DNA from: Imhoffiella fuscus
GTDB lineage: Bacteria > Pseudomonadota > Gammaproteobacteria > Chromatiales > Chromatiaceae
Length of the DNA: 64,000 nucleotides
Direction: 5' to 3'
Assembly (NCBI RefSeq): GCF_042682685.1
Contig: NZ_JBHUHX010000052.1
Location: 207,308-271,307, forward strand
This document shows, in pieces, positions 1 through 8,146 of the stretch. Numbering within the stretch: position 1 is the stretch's first letter; every line of letters begins with the position of its first letter. The notes beneath the pieces are model-generated. The model made no database searches, was not told the origin of the DNA, and saw nothing but the letters and a program-made list of their open reading frames with translations. A program made the translations under genes and the position numbers.

Positions 1-101
1 TCGACCTCAAGCGTACCGAGCAGACTCGGCGCATCCAGCCCTTCCTGCGCGACCGCCGAATCGACGCCTATGACGACCTGACCCTGCGTTACCGCGACTG
101 A
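1..101 (+). CDS. 3' end of an unidentified gene (truncated by window edge)
   Basis: An open frame read from base 3 ends with TGA at 99-101 and gives about 32 residues, rich in Arg and Asp and ending in LRYRD. The 5' part lies outside the window. It is on the same strand as the TrpD2-like gene that follows 88 bases later, so the two may be co-transcribed. The fragment is too short to assign to a family and I do not recognise it. Reading as coding is supported by the unbroken frame and codon use like the neighbours. Confidence 0.55.
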   Translation, partial: DLKRTEQTRRIQPFLRDRRIDAYDDLTLRYRD

Positions 102-189
102 GCGCCAGCCCCGAATCGAAAGACGCGGGCGCTATCGATCGAACGGCCCGCGCGAACCATGCCCCGAGGCTTCTTCTGGAGGACGCACG

Positions 190-1311
190 ATGAGCAACAC
201 CACGACCACGTCGGACGACACCAAGCTGCAGATGCGATCCATCATTCAGCGCATCGCCACCGGCCCCGAGCTATCCAAGAACATCTCAGCCGATGAGGCC
301 TGCGCCGGAATGCGGGCCATCCTCGACAACAAGGTGGACCCGGTTCAGGCCGGCATCTTCTTCATCGCCCTGCGCATGAAGCGCGAGAGCGACGAGGAGT
401 TCAAGGGCATCCTCGACGCCATCCGCGAGGCGACCGGCCATGTCGTCGCGGACGTCGACGACGTCGTCGACATCGCCGATCCCTACGACGGCTACAACCG
501 CTGCCTGCCGGCATCGCCCTTCCTGCTGCCTCTGCTCGCCGCATGCGGCGTGCCGGCCATCAGCCATGGTGCCCATGCCGTCGGCCCCAAATTCGGCGTC
601 ACCCATCGCCATATCCTCGACGCCGCCGGGGTACCTGTCGATCTGAGTCCAGTCGAGGCCGCCGATCGGCTGTCCAATCCCGCGCTAGGCTGGAGCTATG
701 TCGATCAGCGATCCTTCTGCGCGCCGCTGCACAACCTGGTCGATCTGCGCGCCGCCATGGTCAAGCGTCAGGCGATCACCACGGTCGAGGTGATGGCTCG
801 CCCCATCCACGGGCGCAAGCACACCCATTTGGTGACCGGCTACGTCCACAAGCCCTATCCGCGCATCTACGCCCTGCTCGCCCGTCACGCCGGTTTCGAC
901 TCGGCACTGATGATCCGGGGCAGCGAGGGCGGCATCATCCCTTCGTTGCGCCAAAAGGGAACCTGTGTCAGCTATCACGATCTGGGCGAGGAACAGCCCT
1001 TCGAGATCGACCCCGTCGAACTGGGCATCGATCAGTCGCTGAAGGCCGTGCCGCTTCCGGAGGATCTCCCCCAGACCACCCGACCGGGCGACGAGATTGC
1101 CGTCGCGGTCGACATCCAGGCCACCGCCATCGCCGCAGCCAAGGCCGGCGTCGCCGCACTGGAGGGCGCCAAGGGCCCGACCTATGACAGCCTGGTCTTC
1201 ACCGGGGCGATCATCCTCCATCATCTGGGACGCGCGGCGTCGCTCGGCGAGGCGGCCGATCGCATCCGAACCCTACTGGATTCGGGCAAGGCCGCGCGGA
1301 GGATGGGCTGA
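190..1311 (+). CDS. TrpD2/YbiB-like anthranilate phosphoribosyltransferase homologue
   Basis: A 373-residue protein with the two-domain fold of the glycosyltransferase family 3 / nucleoside phosphorylase group. The helical N-terminal domain (about residues 20-90) includes a stretch ending in RMKRESDEEF. The glycine-rich loop that binds PRPP in true TrpD is replaced by DPYDGYNR (97-104), and the next conserved segment reads SHGAHAVGPKFGVT (125-138). These substitutions are typical of the TrpD2/YbiB group, whose E. coli member binds nucleic acid rather than making phosphoribosylanthranilate. No tryptophan genes are nearby. GGAGG at 179-183 supports the start. The stop is one base from the start of the Rieske gene, so the pair is an operon. 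The biochemical role is unknown. Confidence 0.8.
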   Translation: MSNTTTTSDDTKLQMRSIIQRIATGPELSKNISADEACAGMRAILDNKVDPVQAGIFFIALRMKRESDEEFKGILDAIREATGHVVADVDDVVDIADPYDGYNRCLPASPFLLPLLAACGVPAISHGAHAVGPKFGVTHRHILDAAGVPVDLSPVEAADRLSNPALGWSYVDQRSFCAPLHNLVDLRAAMVKRQAITTVEVMARPIHGRKHTHLVTGYVHKPYPRIYALLARHAGFDSALMIRGSEGGIIPSLRQKGTCVSYHDLGEEQPFEIDPVELGIDQSLKAVPLPEDLPQTTRPGDEIAVAVDIQATAIAAAKAGVAALEGAKGPTYDSLVFTGAIILHHLGRAASLGEAADRIRTLLDSGKAARRMG

Positions 1312-1312
1312 A

Positions 1313-1657
1313 ATGGATGCGCCCTATGTCGCCGTCGCCCGGACGGAGGCGATTCCACCCGGCACCTTCGTCAAGGTGCTGATCGAGAATCGCCCCTACA
1401 TCGTCGCCAACGCCGACGGACACTATTATGCGGTCGAGGACAACTGCAGCCACGAGGACTATCCGCTCTCGTTCGGCTGTATCGATGGGGATCGAATCAA
1501 GTGTTCACTGCACGGAAGCCGTTTCGACCTCGGCTCGGGCGAGCCGCTGGAGGAACCGGCGGAGGATCCCATCGCGACCTATCGACTAGAGGTCGAAGAC
1601 GGGCAGATCTGGATCGACCCGAGCAGCCCGGCCAACCGAGCCCGACCGCGCGATTAG
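1313..1657 (+). CDS. Small Rieske [2Fe-2S] ferredoxin-type protein
   Basis: A 114-residue soluble protein made of a single Rieske domain. The cluster ligands are visible as C45-S-H47 and C64-S-L-H67, spaced as in biphenyl-dioxygenase ferredoxins and NirD-like proteins. There is no signal peptide or membrane anchor, so it should be cytoplasmic and carry one electron to an oxygenase or reductase partner. The ATG lies one base after the stop of the TrpD2-like gene, with GGAGG about ten bases upstream inside that gene, so translation is probably coupled. No oxygenase or nitrite reductase large subunit is present in the window, so the partner is unknown. Confidence 0.88.
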   Translation: MDAPYVAVARTEAIPPGTFVKVLIENRPYIVANADGHYYAVEDNCSHEDYPLSFGCIDGDRIKCSLHGSRFDLGSGEPLEEPAEDPIATYRLEVEDGQIWIDPSSPANRARPRD

Positions 1658-1670
1658 CCCGAACGTCGAC

Positions 1671-1693
1671 GCCGCCGGTTCAGCGCCGGCGGC
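1671..1693. terminator. Hairpin between convergent genes
   Basis: GCCGCCGG (1671-1678) pairs with CCGGCGGC (1686-1693) across a 7-base loop. It sits between the Rieske gene stop and overlaps the last codons of the convergent DUF2726 gene. There is no T-tract, so it may be a weak or bidirectional terminator. Confidence 0.4.
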
Positions 1694-2456
1694 CACGGCT
1701 CGGAGCCACATCGTCCAGATCGCCCTGGATCGTGAAACTGGGCCCGTCCTCGATATCCTCCCGCCCCAGGATGAGCGGATCCCGGCGCTTGGAGACACCG
1801 ACCTCCGGCTCTCGACGTCTGGGCGCTCCGGCCTCGCGAACAGACCTCGCGGGCGCTCGCGCGGGACGCGCAGGGCGCTCTTCGCCGAGAATCGATTTCG
1901 ACAGCCCCAGCAGCGTCTCTTCCGCCTCCGCATGCGGCAGGACCCCGTCGCCCTCGCTCGCCTTGCGCGGATGCATCACATCCGAAACGATCGCGGCAAC
2001 CTCATCGAGCGCATAGTCGTCGCTCTCGCGGATACGCACGAAGGGCAGACCGGCCGCCGCGCAGATACGGTCCAAGACGTCCTTTGGCGGCGGCTTGCCG
2101 CGACGCGAACGCGGGGCCAGATTCACCGCGCAGACGATGGACGAGGTATCGGCGGCGCAGACCAGATAATCGAACCGCCGGTCACCGAGCCGCAGATAGG
2201 CGCGATCCCGATCGTCGCGCGACAGACGCCCGCGCAGCCCCACCACGTCGGCCACCCGCACCTTGGCGTAAACCCGGTAATCCGTCCCGAGCGCGCGCTC
2301 CAGCACCGACACGAAGGCCCGCTGCTCGGGCGTGAAGAAGGTCCGATCCGCCACGTAGGGCAACGCGAACTGCCGTTTCAGGGACTTCCTCAGGCTCAAC
2401 AGCATGGAGAGCACCAGAATGGCGGCAGCCCCAAGCAGGAAATAGAAGTACCCCAT
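1680..2456 (-). CDS. DUF2726-family membrane-anchored protein, degenerate nuclease-like fold
   Basis: A 258-residue protein. Residues about 3-20 form one membrane segment (YFYFLLGAAAILVLSMLL). The middle part (about 40-165) matches DUF2726, a family I recall as related to the PD-(D/E)XK nuclease fold: a leading helix (FTPEQRAFVSVLERAL), a strand with FDYLVCAADTSS, then CAVNL where many relatives have an E in an IEL/IELD motif, and the closing AAGLPFVRI. The usual acidic catalytic position is Asn here, so nuclease activity is doubtful. The C-terminal 90 residues are Arg/Pro/Glu-rich and probably disordered. The frame stays open upstream, but the ATG at 2456 places the membrane segment at the N-terminus. 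The upstream gene on the same strand ends two bases before it. Confidence 0.7.
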   Translation of the reverse strand: MGYFYFLLGAAAILVLSMLLSLRKSLKRQFALPYVADRTFFTPEQRAFVSVLERALGTDYRVYAKVRVADVVGLRGRLSRDDRDRAYLRLGDRRFDYLVCAADTSSIVCAVNLAPRSRRGKPPPKDVLDRICAAAGLPFVRIRESDDYALDEVAAIVSDVMHPRKASEGDGVLPHAEAEETLLGLSKSILGEERPARPARAPARSVREAGAPRRREPEVGVSKRRDPLILGREDIEDGPSFTIQGDLDDVAPSRGRRR

Positions 2457-2458
2457 CG

Positions 2459-2905
2459 TCAGGTACCCGTGCCGGGAGCCATATCCAGACGCACGCCGTG
2501 CTTGTGGTACCAGGCCCGGTCGAGCGCCCAGACGACCGAATCCACGTCTGGCTCGGCCAGCATGACGGCGATGGCGCGCAGTTCGGTTTCGCGGAAGGCA
2601 TGCTCGGCGGCCTGGAGCGCGCCGTCGTCCGCCGGCTTGTCGGCCAGGGACGGATCGACGGTCTTCACATAGGTCTCGATCGAGACCATATCGGCGAGCG
2701 GGCTGGTGAGCGTCACGATGCCGTTGAGAAAGACGGTGGCCCGGAAACGATAGGGCGACTGCGCCAACACCGGATCCTCTTTCAGCAGCGTATTGAGCTG
2801 CCACACGCGCGGGGCCGCCCCGTAGCGATCCCAGGCCAGTGTCGCGATGAGAAACAGAAACAAACCGGCGGAGATGATGATGGAGTTTCGCGTCAGGCGA
2901 TCCAT
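2459..2905 (-). CDS. Hypothetical small membrane-anchored protein
   Basis: A 148-residue protein starting MDRLTRN, with GAGGT about 8 bases upstream of the ATG at 2905. Residues about 8-25 form one hydrophobic membrane segment (SIIISAGLFLFLIATLAW). The rest (about 120 residues) looks like a soluble domain, probably periplasmic, with a predicted mix of strands and helices and no cysteine. I do not recognise a family. It ends two bases before the DUF2726 gene, which strongly suggests one transcript and related function. Codon use is like the neighbours. Confidence 0.65.
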   Translation of the reverse strand: MDRLTRNSIIISAGLFLFLIATLAWDRYGAAPRVWQLNTLLKEDPVLAQSPYRFRATVFLNGIVTLTSPLADMVSIETYVKTVDPSLADKPADDGALQAAEHAFRETELRAIAVMLAEPDVDSVVWALDRAWYHKHGVRLDMAPGTGT

Positions 2906-3075
2906 GTGTCGAAGACCTCGAAAAACTGTCCACAATGACCGCCGTCGGGGCGGCGGATGTCAACGGCGCATCATGCTTGGACAGGTGGACCCGGTGCAAC
3001 CCTGGAGCGGATGCCCGACTCGCGCCGAGGGCATAGAATAGGGCCGAGTCTCGCCCCTTCCCATGAGATCCCACG

Positions 3076-5436
3076 ATGGACAACAGATCTCGCTCGGATC
3101 CTCATCCCAGCATTGCATTCACCGCCTATCTGCGCCTGCGCCCCTACGGAGACCGACTGCTCACGCCCGCCGTCGCCGTCTGGCTCGGTTTCGCCTGGGT
3201 CCTGATCCTGCTGATGGCGAGCCTCGAAGGCGTCGTCTGGGGACTGATCGGGGCCTCGATCGTGCCGCACGACGCGCCCTGGATGCGCCCCTTGGCCGGG
3301 CTCTTCATGTTCGCGCTCATGTTCTCGGTCATCTGGATCGTCGACGCCTCGCTCATCATGTCGGAGCGCCCCATGATCCGGGCACGGCGCTGGAATCCGA
3401 ACGCCGAGCGCGGTCTCGGCGCGCTGCTGCGCTGGTGGCTCGGCATCCTGGCGCGGCTCGCCATCGTCGCCGTCTCGCTCTATGTCACCGCCCCATTCCT
3501 GGGCAAGCTGATCCGTGCCGACGACATCGCGACCTATCACCAGCGCCAGGTCGAGCGCTACCAGACGGAACGCGAGGCGCGGCTGCAATCCGAGATCGCC
3601 CGGGAGACGCGCGACACCAAGACGCTCTACACCGAGCGCACCGCTCCGTTGGAGGCCGAAATCGCGCGTCTGAACCGCTCACTCGCCGCCGAGCGCGAGC
3701 GCCGATCCCAGATCGAGCAGGAATTCGCACCGGTCATGGAGATCCTGCGCCAAGACCTAGCCGGCACCCAAAAACGTGTCGGAGACGAGATCCTGGGCCG
3801 CGACGGTCGCCCCGCCGGTCACGGCCGGGAGGCGCGCAAATGGGAGGCCAATGCCGAACGGCTCGCCCAGCAACTGGAGGCCAAGCAGGCCGAGCTCGAC
3901 CAGCAGAGCGCGCCCATCGCACAACGCATCGACCAACTCGAACAGACCCTACGCGGACGTGCCGAAGAGCTGGAACGGCTGCGCCAGGAGCAACAACGCC
4001 GGCTCGACCGCATCGCCGCCGAGGTCGCCGCGCGTCAGACCGAAGCCGCACCGCCACAGCTCACCTTCGCCGCGCGCTCGCTCGCGCTGCAGGCGCTCCG
4101 CGACCGTCCCGAGGAGCATGGCGTGCCCCATTTCGAGACGGTCGAGGGCTTCGCTCAGGCCGCGCTCGGAGTGCTCTTCTTCTCGCTGATCGCCATCAAG
4201 CTGTTCGAGCCGCCCTCGGTGCGTGCCTATTTCAGCGAGACCATCCAGATGCAGTACCGAAAATATCTGGACGGCGGGCTGGCCGAGATCCCCGGATTCG
4301 AGCTGCCCGAGGACCCCAGCCGGCGGCTCAACAGCGCCGAATTCGTGCGGCTCTGGAACGCCTTCGAGCGCGACCCGGCCTCCTTCTACCAGGAGCGCCA
4401 ATCGCTCATCGAGGCTCGGGCGCCGCTGCGCCGTTTTCTGACCGAGCAGGCGCTCGAACAGGAGGCGTTGCTCCAGCGCATGGAGAATCTGCGCGGGGAA
4501 CGGACGCATCTGCAACGCCGCCGCGATCATGAGCTGGCCGCGCTCGACCGCGAACTCGCGATCCGAACCGATCAGCTCCAGGCACAGCTCGCCGACGAGA
4601 CCAAATCGCTACACAACCATCGCCGGATCGAGCTGGCAACCCAACTGCAGGAGGCGCGCGAGAGCTGGAATCGCAGCAGAGCCCAACAAGAGGCCGAGCT
4701 GCGCCAGCAGGAGGAGGCGCTCGCCCTGGAGCAGGAAACCGCCCGCGAGGCATTGCGTCTGCGCGAGCGCGAAATCGCCGACCTGCATGCGCGCGGAGAG
4801 GCCGAAGCGCGGCAGTCCGAACTCGCCAAACAGCTTGCCCACGCCGAGAAGCTCGCCGAACTGGAGCTGAAACGCGAGCGCGAACGCGATCAGACGCGTC
4901 TCAAGGCCATGCGAGAGGAACTCGGTCGACTGCGTGCACTGGAGGGACGGCAGGGCAGCGAACTCCAGACGCTACGCGAGACCGAGCGCAAACTGAACGA
5001 CCAGATCGCCAGCATCGAGCAAACCGCCCTCATCCTGAGAGAGGATCTCGAAACAGAGCGAACCCAGTTGAGCACACTCAATCAGGCCGCCGAAACCGAG
5101 GCCGCCGAAAGCGGACGTAGACGCGGATTCTGGACACGCGGCGAGAACAGCATCCCGCGCGACATCAAACGCGACATCAAGGCACTCGAAAAGACCGAAC
5201 GGGCGAACAGCGAACGACTCGCCAAACTGAGCGAGGAACGGCGCACCCAGGAAAGCCGCCGCCAAGCCAATGCCACCGAGCTGCGCGAGACGGAAACCCG
5301 GCTCGCCGCCACCCGAGCGCGCATCGAACTCTACGAAGACAATCTGAGCCGGCTACTGGGCGCGCAGGAACAGGAAACGACACGCCCCCCGACCGAACCG
5401 AATGGATCAGCGACCCATCCGGGCGATGCCCCGTAG
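3076..5436 (+). CDS. DUF4407-family membrane protein with very long coiled coils
   Basis: A 786-residue protein. Three membrane segments lie near residues 32-55, 70-90 and 127-148. They are followed by a coiled coil of about 190 residues (150-335) rich in Glu, Arg and Gln, then a fourth membrane segment (about 362-380, LGVLFFSLIAIKLFEPP) and a second very long coiled coil (about 440-770). The TM3-coil-TM-coil plan matches DUF4407, a bacterial family without a firm function. Loops suggest that the coils lie on one face of the membrane and could form a fibre or scaffold. It is divergent from the DUF2726 pair with 170 bases between them. The start has only a weak GAGA upstream. Confidence 0.75.
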   Translation: MDNRSRSDPHPSIAFTAYLRLRPYGDRLLTPAVAVWLGFAWVLILLMASLEGVVWGLIGASIVPHDAPWMRPLAGLFMFALMFSVIWIVDASLIMSERPMIRARRWNPNAERGLGALLRWWLGILARLAIVAVSLYVTAPFLGKLIRADDIATYHQRQVERYQTEREARLQSEIARETRDTKTLYTERTAPLEAEIARLNRSLAAERERRSQIEQEFAPVMEILRQDLAGTQKRVGDEILGRDGRPAGHGREARKWEANAERLAQQLEAKQAELDQQSAPIAQRIDQLEQTLRGRAEELERLRQEQQRRLDRIAAEVAARQTEAAPPQLTFAARSLALQALRDRPEEHGVPHFETVEGFAQAALGVLFFSLIAIKLFEPPSVRAYFSETIQMQYRKYLDGGLAEIPGFELPEDPSRRLNSAEFVRLWNAFERDPASFYQERQSLIEARAPLRRFLTEQALEQEALLQRMENLRGERTHLQRRRDHELAALDRELAIRTDQLQAQLADETKSLHNHRRIELATQLQEARESWNRSRAQQEAELRQQEEALALEQETAREALRLREREIADLHARGEAEARQSELAKQLAHAEKLAELELKRERERDQTRLKAMREELGRLRALEGRQGSELQTLRETERKLNDQIASIEQTALILREDLETERTQLSTLNQAAETEAAESGRRRGFWTRGENSIPRDIKRDIKALEKTERANSERLAKLSEERRTQESRRQANATELRETETRLAATRARIELYEDNLSRLLGAQEQETTRPPTEPNGSATHPGDAP

Positions 5437-5441
5437 CTCCC

Positions 5442-5472
5442 GTAGCCTGGATGCGGCGCAACGACACCCAGG
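5442..5472. repeat. REP-like palindrome between convergent genes
   Basis: GTAGCCTGGATG is followed by an inverted CCAGG at 5468-5472, and further partial palindromes run to about 5510. The sequence resembles a REP type common in gammaproteobacteria (GTAGCCxGGATG). A related copy with the same opening lies at 21764. It separates the DUF4407 gene from mepA and may act as a transcription stop. Confidence 0.5.
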
Positions 5473-5551
5473 AAGCCATCCGGCGACGCCAGCGCAGCGC
5501 CCCCTGGCATAGCCGTCCGCCGCACGGATCAATCCGTTACCGAAACCCGCC

Positions 5552-6406
5552 TCAAGGCGCCTTCAGCACGGCACGGCAAGCCGCAGGCGGGGTCGGCTCC
5601 ACGCGTCGCCCCCCGCCCTTCTTGCTCGGCTTGCTGCGGGCCTCTGGACTGAACCACCAAGCCAAATCCCGACCACAGCCGTCACCCGGCGGAACCGGTG
5701 CCTGATTCTGGCACAGCGGGCTGTCGTCCGGGCAGACGAGACGCACGTGGAAATGGGCGTCATGCCCCCACCAGGGACGGATCTTGCGCAGCCAGCTGCG
5801 GTCGCCGTGAGCGCTCTCGCACAGCGCCCGCTTGATCGGCGGATTGACGAAGATGCGATCGACCGACGGATGGCGCGCGGCGGTCTCGATCAGAAATCGC
5901 TGCGCGTCAGTCCAATAGCGACTGACGCCAAGACCATCCGGGGTCACCATGCTGTTTGGATCGCTGCGATTGTCCATACGGTCCCGCGCATCCGCAGGCG
6001 AATCGGCCAGGGTGAACCAGATGTCGACGTCCAGGCCGATCTGATGGCTGCGGTGCGACGAGGACATGAGCCCGCCACGCGGCTGACTCAGATCGCCGAC
6101 CATCATGAGCCGATCGCCGTGACGCTGCTGGGCGCGGCCTAAATCACGGATAAAGCCGAGCAGCTCGGGATGGCCATAGTAGCGATTGCGATAACGCCGC
6201 ACGCTGACATAGCCAGCCCCCGTCTCGGGCAGCGCATCGGCACCGCCGATGCAGCCGTTGGAATAGCCGCCGATCGCACGCGCCGGCCCGGAGTTGGGCC
6301 GAGCCACGTCACCCCAAGGCGAGGCGACGGCTCCCGCCGCCGGGAGCAGAAGAAGCAACAATCCAGACAGAAGGCGCGCGCTCAGCCAACGTGAGTGGGT
6401 AACCAT
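5552..6406 (-). CDS. mepA: Penicillin-insensitive murein endopeptidase
   Basis: A 284-residue periplasmic peptidase of family M74 that cuts the D-Ala-mDAP cross-link in peptidoglycan. A signal peptide is clear (about residues 1-29, with a long Leu run and cleavage after AVA). Zinc ligands are visible: H121-x2-G-x3-D128 in SHQIGLDVDIW and H215, H218, H220 in WWGHDAHFHVRL, the LAS-type arrangement. Length matches E. coli MepA (274). It carries several cysteines, as the family does, likely forming disulfides in the periplasm. The gene stands alone between a REP-like element and another small palindrome. Confidence 0.95.
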   Translation of the reverse strand: MVTHSRWLSARLLSGLLLLLLPAAGAVASPWGDVARPNSGPARAIGGYSNGCIGGADALPETGAGYVSVRRYRNRYYGHPELLGFIRDLGRAQQRHGDRLMMVGDLSQPRGGLMSSSHRSHQIGLDVDIWFTLADSPADARDRMDNRSDPNSMVTPDGLGVSRYWTDAQRFLIETAARHPSVDRIFVNPPIKRALCESAHGDRSWLRKIRPWWGHDAHFHVRLVCPDDSPLCQNQAPVPPGDGCGRDLAWWFSPEARSKPSKKGGGRRVEPTPPAACRAVLKAP

Positions 6407-6476
6407 CGATGTGCATCCCGATTTCTAAGATTGCTGGAGAGAAGGAGCTATCGGACTGAGGGACGAACCGCATGTC

Positions 6477-6498
6477 GTGCGAACGCATTCGCACCTAC
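6477..6498. repeat. Short palindromic repeat, GTGCGAA type
   Basis: GTGCGAA (6477-6483) and TTCGCAC (6488-6494) form a 7-base stem, followed by CTAC. A longer, perfect version of the same motif (GTAGGTGCGAAT inverted) lies at 16934-16959, so this is a dispersed repeat. It sits between mepA and ffh, downstream of ffh on the minus strand. Confidence 0.55.
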
Positions 6499-6569
6499 GG
6501 CCATGGGAGGATCGCAAACAGGCGCCGCCGGCTCTCCCAAACGGCCCGACAAGACGCAACACACCCGCC

Positions 6570-7985
6570 TCACATGGGGAAACCGCCACCGCCAGGCGGC
6601 ATGCCACCCGGAGGGAAACCGCCGCCGCCCGGCATGAAGCCTGGCGGCAGACGGCCCTGCATCGAACGCATCATCTTGGCCATACCGCCACCCTTCATCT
6701 TCTTGAGCATCTTCTGCATCTGGGCGAACTGCTTCAGCAGCTGATTCACGTCCTGGACCTGAGTGCCGGAACCGGCGGCGATGCGACGCTTCCTGGCCCC
6801 CTTGATAATGGCCGGAAACTGACGTTCCTTGAGGGTCATGGAGTTGATGATGGCGACCAGCTTGCCCATCTCCTTGTCGCTCGCCTTGTTCTTGACGTGC
6901 TCGGGGAGCTGGTTCATACCGGGCAGCTTCTCCATCAGCCCGAGCATGCCGCCCATCTTGTTCATCTGCTCCAATTGCTCCTTGAAGTCGGAGAGATCGA
7001 AGTCCTTGCCCTTTTTGAGCTTCTTGACCAGCTTCTCGGCCTGATCCCTGTCGACCTTGGACTGCACCTCCTCGACCAGCGACACCACGTCGCCCATGCC
7101 GAGGATGCGCGAAGCGATACGGTCGGGATGGAACGGCTCCAGCGCCGTGGTCTTCTCGCCAGTGCCGAGGAACTTGATCGGCTTGCCGGTGATTTGGCGA
7201 ATCGAGAGCGCCGCACCGCCACGGGCATCGCCATCCGTCTTGGTCAGAATGACACCGGTCAGCGGCAACGCCTCGTCGAACGCCTTGGCCGTGTTGGCCG
7301 CGTCCTGACCGGTCATGGAATCGACCACGAACAGAGTCTCGACCGGCTTAAGAGACGCGTGGATGGACTTGATTTCGTCCATCATCTCGGTGTCGACGTG
7401 CAGACGACCGGCGGTATCGACGATCAGCACGTCCTTGAAATGCTTGCGCGCGCTGTCGAGCGCGCGCGTGGCGATCGCCACCGGATCCTCGTCGCCCTGG
7501 CTGGGACAGAACTCCGCGCCGACCTCGGCCGCAACCGTCTTCAACTGCTCGATGGCCGCAGGACGATAGACGTCGCAGCTCACCACCATGACCGATTTCT
7601 TCTGCTTCTCCTGCAGCCAGCGGGCGAGCTTGGCGACGCTGGTCGTCTTGCCCGAGCCCTGCAGGCCGGCCATGAGGATGACCGCAGGCGGCTGGGCGAT
7701 GAGGTCGAGCTGCTCGTTGGCCTGCCCCATCAGCATGACCAACTCGTCGTTGACGATCTTGATCAGCACCTGACCCGGCGTCAGACTCTTGGTCACCTCC
7801 TCGCCGAGCGCCTTCTCGCGGACGTCCTCGACGAACTGGCGCACCACCGGCAGCGCCACGTCCGCCTCCAGCAACGCCATGCGGACCTCACGCAGGGTCT
7901 CTTTGATGTTTTCGTCGGTCAAACGACCCTGACCACGGAGGTTGGTCAGGACACGCTCGAAGCGATCCTGCAGATTTTGGAACAT
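6570..7985 (-). CDS. ffh: Signal recognition particle GTPase Ffh
   Basis: A 471-residue protein with N, G and M domains in order. The N domain begins MFQNLQDRF; the G domain carries the P-loop GLQGSGKTTS (about 107-116), DTAGR, and TKTDGDARGG. The Met-rich M domain (about 300-440) binds 4.5S RNA and signal sequences, with MKGGGMAKMM near the end. It delivers ribosomes making membrane proteins to FtsY. After the normal end there is a short tail of Gly, Pro and Met repeats (PPGGMPPGGGG). GAGGT lies ahead of the ATG. It is divergent from the YpjD gene, an arrangement common in gammaproteobacteria. Confidence 0.98.
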   Translation of the reverse strand: MFQNLQDRFERVLTNLRGQGRLTDENIKETLREVRMALLEADVALPVVRQFVEDVREKALGEEVTKSLTPGQVLIKIVNDELVMLMGQANEQLDLIAQPPAVILMAGLQGSGKTTSVAKLARWLQEKQKKSVMVVSCDVYRPAAIEQLKTVAAEVGAEFCPSQGDEDPVAIATRALDSARKHFKDVLIVDTAGRLHVDTEMMDEIKSIHASLKPVETLFVVDSMTGQDAANTAKAFDEALPLTGVILTKTDGDARGGAALSIRQITGKPIKFLGTGEKTTALEPFHPDRIASRILGMGDVVSLVEEVQSKVDRDQAEKLVKKLKKGKDFDLSDFKEQLEQMNKMGGMLGLMEKLPGMNQLPEHVKNKASDKEMGKLVAIINSMTLKERQFPAIIKGARKRRIAAGSGTQVQDVNQLLKQFAQMQKMLKKMKGGGMAKMMRSMQGRLPPGFMPGGGGFPPGGMPPGGGGFPM

Positions 7986-8065
7986 GCTACGACCTCGAAT
8001 CGGCGCCTAATCGGCGCAATTTCAAGAAAAAACCATTGCCATCGGCTTACGACATGACTTGTGAG

Positions 8066-8071
8066 TATAAT
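8066..8071 (+). promoter_or_regulatory. Candidate -10 box for the YpjD-like gene
   Basis: A perfect TATAAT lies 76 bases before the ATG at 8147, in the ffh divergent region. No good -35 hexamer is found at 16-18 bases; the spacer preceding it is GTGAG. The call rests on the -10 box alone. Confidence 0.35.
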
Positions 8072-8146
8072 GCAGGGTCAATGTTGGACGATACGACCAC
8101 AATACGTTCCCCGTTCCACCGTTTTTATTAAGATGACGTCGAGAAC

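Noticed and set aside
6477..8057. Long open frame opposite ffh
   Set aside because: It is the antisense of ffh. Its composition (His/Leu/Arg-rich) is typical of shadow frames in high-GC DNA.
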